This document shows, piece by piece, positions 7,275-10,756 of a stretch of 10,756 bases of DNA. The notes below the pieces were generated by a model. That model ran no database searches. It was not told where the DNA came from and was given only the letters and a program-made list of their open reading frames with translations. The stretch covers positions 1-10,756 of the forward strand of contig JAISCU010000322.1 of NCBI GenBank assembly GCA_031265345.1, given 5' to 3'. The DNA comes from Bifidobacteriaceae bacterium (GTDB lineage Bacteria; Actinomycetota; Actinomycetes; Actinomycetales; WQXJ01). The first letter of the stretch is position 1, and each line of letters begins with the position of its first letter. A program made the position numbers and the translations under genes.

Positions 7275-7320
7275 GCCAAACTTGCAGCGATTCGCTCCGG
7301 GGACCAAATCCGTGCGGGTT
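7275..7320. repeat. Intergenic direct repeat, copy 1 (46 bp)
   Basis: It starts GCCAAACTTGCA and ends CAAATCCGTGCGGGTT. The same ends, with a diverged middle and one base fewer, recur at 7412-7456. Outer blocks are near-identical (16 identical bases at the 3' end), so this is a true duplicate and not a chance match. It lies in the gap between two convergent genes. I do not recognise the element. Confidence 0.7.
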
Positions 7321-7411
7321 CCGCCTCACGCTGCCCGATGCCGCTTGGTCGGCAACCAGCGTTTGCCCAAGTCAGGCGCTCGCCGATCTCGACCGGCTAT
7401 GGCGCCCGTGT

Positions 7412-7456
7412 GCCAAACTTGCAACGATGTGTTCCGGCGGCAAATCCGTGCGGGTT
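7412..7456. repeat. Intergenic direct repeat, copy 2 (45 bp)
   Basis: Second copy of the element at 7275-7320, in the same orientation and offset by 137 bp. Differences cluster in the middle (GATGTGTTCCGGCGG here, GATTCGCTCCGGGGAC there). It ends 17 bp before the stop codon of the minus-strand pentapeptide gene, so it would lie in that transcript's 3' untranslated region. I see no matching terminal inverted repeats and no target-site duplication. Confidence 0.7.
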
Positions 7457-7473
7457 TGTCCCGCTCCGGGGCG

Positions 7474-8376
7474 CTAGACCACGGTCAGGTCGCCGGTGGG
7501 CTTTCCGCCGTTCGAGGTCAGGATGGCGTGGGTGAGGCGATCCATGACGGTGTGGTCGAACACCATCGAGGCGACTGAGCGCCTGGAGACGTGCCGGAAG
7601 GAGACCTGGTCCAGCGTGGAACCCCGGAAGGACGCGCCAACCAGGTTGGAGCCGTCGAAGGCCACTCCGGCGAGGTGGTTGCCGTCGAACGACGCCGTCC
7701 TGAGGTCGGCGAACTTGAGCTGCGTCCCCGCCAGCCGTGCCGTCCTGAGGTCGGCGCCCTTCAGCGCCATCCGGGACAGGATGGCGCCCGTGAGGTTGGC
7801 GCCCGCGAAGCTGACGCGCTTCGAGCCCGCATCGCGCAGATCGGCTCCGGTCAGATCGGCGCCGTCGAAGGACGCCCCGGTCAGGTCCGCGGCCTTGAAC
7901 ACGGCTCCCTGAAGCCCGGCGCCGGTGAAGTCCGCGCCGGTCAAATCGGCCGCCTTGAACTGGGCTCCCTGAAGGTCCGCTCCCCGGAAGTTGGTTCCCA
8001 CCAGGTTGGAGGCGTTGAAACTCGCTCCCGCGATGGTCACGTCGTGGAAGTCCGCGCCCTTGAGCTCGGACGCGTTGAATCGGAACAACCCTGATGGCGG
8101 CGAGGCTGCCGCTTTCGGAGCCGACGTGGGCGCGGAAGACGGGTGGGCGGCATCGTCCGCTTGGTCTTCCTGGAGGTCGCGCAGGATCTCCGCGAGGTCG
8201 CCGACCGACTCGCGGACGGCCCGCAGGGCGGCCTCCTCGCTCTGACCGGCCGCTGTGAGGTCGTGGAAGCGCTCGACCAGGTCCCCGAAGACCTCCGCGC
8301 GCAACTCCTGCGCGGGCGCGAGGCCCGAGTAGGGCGCGAACAATTCATCGAGCATGGCGTCGATTCGGTGGGTCAT
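7474..8376 (-). CDS. HAAS-like domain fused to pentapeptide-repeat beta-helix
   Basis: The 300-residue protein has three parts. Residues 1-70 form a helical, acidic domain (RIDAMLDELF, then LRAEVFGDLVERFHDL, AAGQSEEAALRAV, VGD) that resembles the HAAS/DUF1700 or permease-prefix domains encoded beside PadR regulators. Residues 71-97 are an Ala/Pro/Ser linker. Residues 98-262 are about 32 uninterrupted pentapeptide repeats of the A(D/N)LxG type, which fold as a right-handed quadrilateral beta-helix; a 38-residue tail follows. The centre residue alternates Leu (105, 125, 135 and so on) and Phe (100, 110, 120 and so on). No signal peptide or membrane helix is seen, so it should be cytoplasmic. 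ATG 8376 is preceded by AGGAAGG at six bases, and the padR stop TAG lies at the edge of this site, indicating one operon. Pentapeptide proteins include gyrase-protecting DNA mimics, but many have no known role, and no specific function can be assigned. Confidence 0.85.
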   Translation of the reverse strand: MTHRIDAMLDELFAPYSGLAPAQELRAEVFGDLVERFHDLTAAGQSEEAALRAVRESVGDLAEILRDLQEDQADDAAHPSSAPTSAPKAAASPPSGLFRFNASELKGADFHDVTIAGASFNASNLVGTNFRGADLQGAQFKAADLTGADFTGAGLQGAVFKAADLTGASFDGADLTGADLRDAGSKRVSFAGANLTGAILSRMALKGADLRTARLAGTQLKFADLRTASFDGNHLAGVAFDGSNLVGASFRGSTLDQVSFRHVSRRSVASMVFDHTVMDRLTHAILTSNGGKPTGDLTVV

Positions 8377-8387
8377 GGCGTTCCTTC

Positions 8388-8720
8388 CTAGAGCAGCGTG
8401 TCGAGCACGCGCCTGGCGCGCTCCCATTCGGCTTTGCCTTGAGTATGTGCCTCGCGGCCGGTGGCGGTCACCCGGTAGTACTTGCGGCGGCCGCCCTGGG
8501 ACTCGTCCCCCCAGTAGGCCTGGACCCGGCCCGAGGCCTCGAGCCGACGAAGGGCGGAGTACAGGGTGGCCTCCTTGGGCTCGTATTCGCCTCCGGAAGC
8601 GGCCGCGATGGTCTTCGAGATCTGGTAGCCGTAGCGGTCGCCGTCCAGCAGCGTCTTCAGGATCATCGTGTCGATGTTTCCCCGTAACAGGTCGGCTGGC
8701 AGTCCGCCTCTTTGGTCCAT
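8388..8720 (-). CDS. PadR-family transcriptional regulator
   Basis: This 110-residue protein is a compact PadR winged-helix repressor. The N-terminal pattern LLRGNIDTMILKTLLDGDRYGYQI, then the ATLYSALRRLEASGRV recognition-helix region, then the wing GRRKYYRVTATGREA are all classic. PadR dimers usually repress their own operon and neighbouring genes and are released by a ligand. The start at ATG 8720 is chosen because the family begins a few residues before the LLRG segment and because a promoter lies directly upstream; the frame stays open to 8951, but that part has no family similarity. The stop is 11 bp from the start of the pentapeptide gene, giving a padR-effector operon. The C-terminal dimerisation helix is short, as in the minimal PadR-s1 type. 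Confidence 0.93.
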   Translation of the reverse strand: MDQRGGLPADLLRGNIDTMILKTLLDGDRYGYQISKTIAAASGGEYEPKEATLYSALRRLEASGRVQAYWGDESQGGRRKYYRVTATGREAHTQGKAEWERARRVLDTLL

Positions 8721-8727
8721 GCCTGCC

Positions 8728-8756
8728 AATGTAACGCGACGTACTGTGTCTGTCAA
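8728..8756 (-). promoter_or_regulatory. Promoter of the padR-pentapeptide operon
   Basis: On the minus strand a perfect -35 TTGACA (8751-8756) is followed after 17 bp by -10 TACATT (8728-8733). The -10 ends seven bases before ATG 8720, so transcription should start at the ATG itself and the message would be leaderless. This is the best promoter match in the window. Confidence 0.75.
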
Positions 8757-8765
8757 GGTACATCG
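8737..8765. promoter_or_regulatory. Candidate PadR operator (inverted repeat over the -35 box)
   Basis: The arms CGACGTAC (8737-8744) and GTACATCG (8758-8765) are inverted repeats matching at seven of eight positions. Their centres lie 21 bp apart, two helical turns, as expected for a dimeric repressor. The -35 box falls between the arms, so binding would block RNA polymerase. Autoregulation by PadR is typical of the family; this specific site is inferred. Confidence 0.5.
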
Positions 8766-8930
8766 CCAGGCCGGGTCACTTCGCTGCCGTCGCAGCGGGC
8801 TTCGGGTCCGTGAAGTCACGTTGACCTCGCCGCCGATGCCGTCGTCCCGGTCGGCGTGAAGCGCTTCGATGTGATCGTGGTTGGGCTGGGCGCATGGTCT
8901 TGGCGGGCGATTGCGCAGGTCAACGCCTGG

Positions 8931-9010
8931 AGCGTAACCTTGATCAATCAAGATTAACCCAGATTAACCTACATTAACCAAGATTGACCAACATTAACCG
9001 AGATTAACCC
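8931..9010. repeat. Array of 10-bp units, consensus AGATTAACCN, helically phased
   Basis: Six consecutive 10-bp units without gaps fill 8951-9010: AGATTAACCC, AGATTAACCT, ACATTAACCA, AGATTGACCA, ACATTAACCG and AGATTAACCC. Two more in the same register, AGCGTAACCT (8931) and TGATCAATCA (8941), are degenerate. Unit length equals about one helical turn, so the TTAACC cores would face one side of the helix. The second base alternates G and C between units while TTAACC is kept, which suggests selection on the core. The array ends 40 bp before the ATPase start. It may be a multimer binding site for the ATPase itself or for a regulator. Confidence 0.85.
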
Positions 9011-9041
9011 GTGCCGGGCGGCTACGGCCGACTCGCAGGAT

Positions 9042-9045
9042 GGAG
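9042..9045 (+). promoter_or_regulatory. Ribosome binding site of the AAA ATPase gene
   Basis: GGAG lies five bases before ATG 9051, within the purine-rich GGATGGAG, and supports this start. Unlike several other genes in the window, this one therefore has a leader, which would also fit transcription starting within or next to the repeat array. Confidence 0.6.
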
Positions 9046-9050
9046 CAACG

Positions 9051-10139
9051 ATGGGAAACCCGTTCACACCGACCTTCGGCAGCCAGCCCCTCTTCCTGGC
9101 AGGTCGGCATCAGGTGATCGATGACGTGCTCGAGGGTCTTGACAACCGGCCCGGCGACCCCAATCGGTCGACCTTGTTCGTCGGGCCGCGCGGCAGCGGC
9201 AAGACTGTGCTCCTGGCCAGGGTCTCCGAGGCGGCCCAGCGAGCTGGCTGGGTCGCCGCACGGGTCACGGCCACGCCTGGCATGTCCGAACGCCTTCTCG
9301 AACAAATCCGCCGCGCCGGGGCCGAGTTCCTGGGGCCGGTCGCCAAGAGTCGCTTGACCAGCCTGAACGTGAGTGGAGTCGGATTCTCTCGTGAGGTCGA
9401 AACCGCCACTGCGACCTGGGGGTACCGTTTCACGGAACTGGTCGAAAAGCTCAATTCCCAAGGGGTCGGCGTCCTCGTCGCTGTGGACGAGGTCAACGTT
9501 GACACCCCGGACATGATCGGCTTGGCCACGGAGTATCAACAGATGGTCACGGACAGACGCGACGTGGCGCTATTGATGGCCGGGCTGCCCGGCAAGGTCG
9601 GACAGATGCTCCGGTCCGACACGGTGTCGTTCCTGCGACGCGCTTTTCGCCGACAACTGGGCGCAGTCACAATCCAAGACGCGGCCGAGGCCATCGAGCG
9701 CACCCTGCTGGCCACAGACAGGCGGATCGAACCGGTGGCGCTGAACATGGCGGCCGCCACCTCGGAGGGTTATCCCTTCCTCATTCAGTTGGTCGGCTAC
9801 CATTTGTGGCGCTCGGCGCGCGAGGACGCGGCGATCGGTGTCAGGGACGCCGAGCGCGCCAGCCTGGCCGCACAGGCCGACATGGATCGCATGATCCTCG
9901 ACAACACGATCCATGAATTGTCCAAGAAGGACTTGGCCTTCCTGGTGGCCATGACCGAGGATGGTGACGAGTCGTCAATGGGCGATATCGCCAAGCGGAT
10001 GGGGGCCAGTCCGAGCCTGGCCGGGAAGTATCGCAGGCGGTTGATGGACCAGGGGCTGATCGCGGACTCGGGGTACGGGCGAGTCCGCTTCGAGTTGCCC
10101 ATGCTGCGCCGCTACGCGGCAGCGAACGTGGCGCGCTGA
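9051..10139 (+). CDS. ORC/Cdc6-like AAA ATPase with C-terminal winged helix
   Basis: This is a 362-residue ATPase. The N-terminal region (LFLAGRHQVIDDVLEGL) is the usual lead-in of ORC/Cdc6- and STAND-type P-loop proteins. Walker A is GPRGSGKT (45-52, Lys51) and Walker B LVAVDEV (Asp146, Glu147). A sensor-1-like strand follows at LLMAGLP (174-180), and an Arg-rich stretch FLRRAFRRQ soon after may supply the arginine finger. The lid region contains EGYPFLIQLVGYHLW. The end (about 308-362: MGDIAKRMGASPSLAGKYRRRLMDQGLIADSGYGRVRF) reads as a winged helix-turn-helix, so DNA binding is likely. Related stand-alone genes are common in Actinomycetota and annotated only as ATP-binding protein. Nothing nearby identifies a partner, although the 10-bp repeat array 40 bp upstream is an obvious candidate target. 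Homology to replication-initiator ATPases is by fold; a role in replication is not implied. Antiviral or regulatory roles are equally open. Confidence 0.82.
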   Translation: MGNPFTPTFGSQPLFLAGRHQVIDDVLEGLDNRPGDPNRSTLFVGPRGSGKTVLLARVSEAAQRAGWVAARVTATPGMSERLLEQIRRAGAEFLGPVAKSRLTSLNVSGVGFSREVETATATWGYRFTELVEKLNSQGVGVLVAVDEVNVDTPDMIGLATEYQQMVTDRRDVALLMAGLPGKVGQMLRSDTVSFLRRAFRRQLGAVTIQDAAEAIERTLLATDRRIEPVALNMAAATSEGYPFLIQLVGYHLWRSAREDAAIGVRDAERASLAAQADMDRMILDNTIHELSKKDLAFLVAMTEDGDESSMGDIAKRMGASPSLAGKYRRRLMDQGLIADSGYGRVRFELPMLRRYAAANVAR

Positions 10140-10155
10140 TCGGGGCGGGGACTGC

Positions 10156-10168
10156 GCCGGGAACCGGC
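10156..10168 (+). terminator. Possible weak terminator hairpin after the AAA ATPase gene
   Basis: GCCGG and CCGGC pair around a GAA loop, 16 bp after the stop. The stem is only five base pairs and there is no T tract, so this is a weak candidate. Confidence 0.2.
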
Positions 10169-10236
10169 CGAGAAGACGGCGAAACTGCGCGGGCGGCATC
10201 GTCCAACTGGGGGAGAGCCCAGGCGCGAACCGGACG

Positions 10237-10242
10237 TAGACT
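10237..10242 (+). promoter_or_regulatory. Possible -10 element giving a leaderless transcript for the membrane protein
   Basis: TAGACT fits TAnnnT and ends six bases before ATG 10249, so transcription would begin at the start codon. The GGGAG next to the ATG is too close to work as a ribosome binding site, which favours leaderless translation. No clear -35 box is seen. Confidence 0.35.
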
Positions 10243-10248
10243 GGGAGC

Positions 10249-10614
10249 ATGGAGTGGTTGACGGGGACCTCCAGCGCGCTGGCGAAAGCGCGGGAGGGCG
10301 GCACTAGAAACTGGAAATACCCGCTGATCGGGGCGATCATGCTGATCCCCCTGGTGGCGTACGCGATCCCGCTGGCGAGTTTCGCGGCCCTGGCGGGGAT
10401 TCCCGGCACGTTGAACAAGAGCGGCATGGTGGTCGCGTTCTCGACCCAATGGCTGATCGGGCTGACGCTGTTGGCGCTGCTGTTCATCGCTTGCGGGGTG
10501 ATCGCGTACCGGTTGTTCGGCTGGCCGACTTGGGCGGCGATCGCGTTCGGGTTGGCGGCGCCGGTGGCGATAGACGTGATCTGGATCGTGGGCTTCAATC
10601 TGATGCAGACCTAG
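10249..10614 (+). CDS. Small three-helix membrane protein of unknown function
   Basis: This 121-residue protein has a short polar N-terminus with basic residues (AKAREGGTRNWK), then three hydrophobic segments at about 25-49, 68-89 and 93-117. It ends two to four residues after the last helix. The positive-inside rule places the N-terminus in the cytoplasm and the C-terminus outside. No motif or family is recognised. It follows the AAA ATPase by 109 bp with its own putative leaderless promoter, so the two are probably not one tight operon. The coding call rests on the clean hydrophobic pattern and on strongly G/C-biased third codon positions. Confidence 0.75.
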   Translation: MEWLTGTSSALAKAREGGTRNWKYPLIGAIMLIPLVAYAIPLASFAALAGIPGTLNKSGMVVAFSTQWLIGLTLLALLFIACGVIAYRLFGWPTWAAIAFGLAAPVAIDVIWIVGFNLMQT

Positions 10615-10698
10615 CACAGGCCCGGCGCTCGGGGGCTCCGTTAGGACACGCCGGTAAATTAGCGCTGTTTTAGGGTCGGTTTGGCGGATGATTGTCAT

Positions 10699-10756
10699 GT
10701 GACCGACCACGCCAGTTCCGCCGACGTGCTGGGCGACATGTTCGCGCGGCTGCTGC
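10699..10756 (+). CDS. Start of an unidentified gene (truncated by the window end)
   Basis: GTG 10699 opens a frame that stays open for 19 codons to the last base (VTDHASSADVLGDMFARLL). Every codon but one ends in G or C, as in the real genes here. The overlapping ATG at 10697 runs straight into TGA, so GTG is the only start. No Shine-Dalgarno is seen. The residues visible are too few to name a family. Confidence 0.45.
   Translation, partial: MTDHASSADVLGDMFARLL

Larger units (their letters stand above)
8721..9050. other. 330-bp divergent intergenic region between padR and the AAA ATPase
   Basis: The left end holds the padR promoter and operator. A perfect six-base-pair hairpin (CGCTGC-CGTC-GCAGCG, 8782-8797) and a short palindrome GTGAAGTCAC (8810-8819) follow without an assigned role. 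The right part is unusually A/T-rich for this genome and holds the 10-bp repeat array at 8931-9010. The frames crossing this region have no recognisable protein similarity, so I see no gene. I could not find a convincing sigma70-type promoter for the ATPase outside the array. Confidence 0.6.

Noticed and set aside
7275..7456. Phage or integrative-element attachment sites flanking an insert
   Set aside because: Only about 90 bp lie between the copies, with no integrase or tRNA gene, so there is no element to flank.
7591..8094. Plus-strand open frame over the pentapeptide gene
   Set aside because: Its repeats only mirror the 15-bp periodicity of the real minus-strand gene.
8377..8763. Extension of the pentapeptide-protein frame to 8763
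   Set aside because: The upstream part is an alternate frame of padR. ATG 8376 has a well-placed AGGAAGG, and the HAAS-like domain starts there.
8721..8951. N-terminal extension of PadR to ATG 8951
   Set aside because: It would run through a consensus promoter and into the 10-bp repeat array. The residues do not resemble PadR, which begins normally at ATG 8720.
8931..9010. CRISPR array
   Set aside because: Units are 10 bp and contiguous with no spacers, and no cas gene is nearby.
9841..10710. 289-codon minus-strand frame over the ATPase end and the small membrane gene
   Set aside because: The translation is low-complexity, lacks motifs and crosses two plus-strand genes with better coding character.

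Overview
The window is about 10.8 kb of high-GC, densely coding DNA. Frequent GTG starts, G/C-rich third codon positions, a UUR-poor codon style and an ABC-F protein of the type seen in Actinomycetota (from memory close to M. tuberculosis Rv1473) point to an actinobacterium. I cannot fix the genus. I saw no rRNA or tRNA gene, CRISPR array, insertion sequence or transposase gene.

Layout. (1) 2-262 (+): C-terminal end of an ABC-transporter ATPase of the LolD/MacB/FtsE type. (2) 378-2357 (+): a cytoplasmic S9 (prolyl oligopeptidase/oligopeptidase B) serine peptidase with a less G/C-biased third position than its neighbours, so possibly acquired. (3) 2358-2513: convergent gap holding a 41-bp near-perfect palindrome. 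(4) 5191-2514 (-): the cstA-ybdD pair, a CstA/BtsT-type peptide/pyruvate transporter and its small YbdD/YjiX partner, overlapping by 4 bp, with a recognisable promoter at 5252-5280. (5) 5605-7203 (+): ABC-F translation factor. (6) 7204-7473: convergent gap with two diverged copies of a 46-bp direct repeat. (7) 8720-7474 (-): a two-gene operon of a PadR-type repressor and a HAAS-like/pentapeptide-repeat fusion protein. Its promoter is a clean TTGACA-17-TACATT flanked by an inverted repeat, and the transcript is probably leaderless. (8) 8931-9010: an array of exactly 10-bp units (consensus AGATTAACCN), six good and two degenerate. (9) 9051-10139 (+): an ORC/Cdc6-like AAA ATPase with a C-terminal winged-helix region, starting 40 bp after the array. 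(10) 10249-10614 (+): a three-helix membrane protein. (11) from 10699 (+): the first 19 codons of a gene that runs off the window.

The strongest candidate for something undescribed is the helically phased 10-bp repeat array directly in front of a DNA-binding-type AAA ATPase. It looks like a same-face multimer binding site, reminiscent of iterons or origin boxes, but sits at what appears to be an ordinary chromosomal gene. Next is the PadR/HAAS/pentapeptide operon, in which a soluble right-handed beta-helix stands where these operons usually carry a membrane protein or a DUF4097-type protein. Its core residues alternate Leu and Phe almost without fault.

Functionally the window is mostly a set of independent transcription units: carbon-starvation nutrient uptake (cstA-ybdD), ribosome-associated ABC-F activity, a PadR-controlled scaffold protein and a self-contained ATPase locus. 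The peptidase next to an export-type ABC ATPase could belong to a peptide-processing or export locus extending off the left edge, but nothing inside the window proves this.
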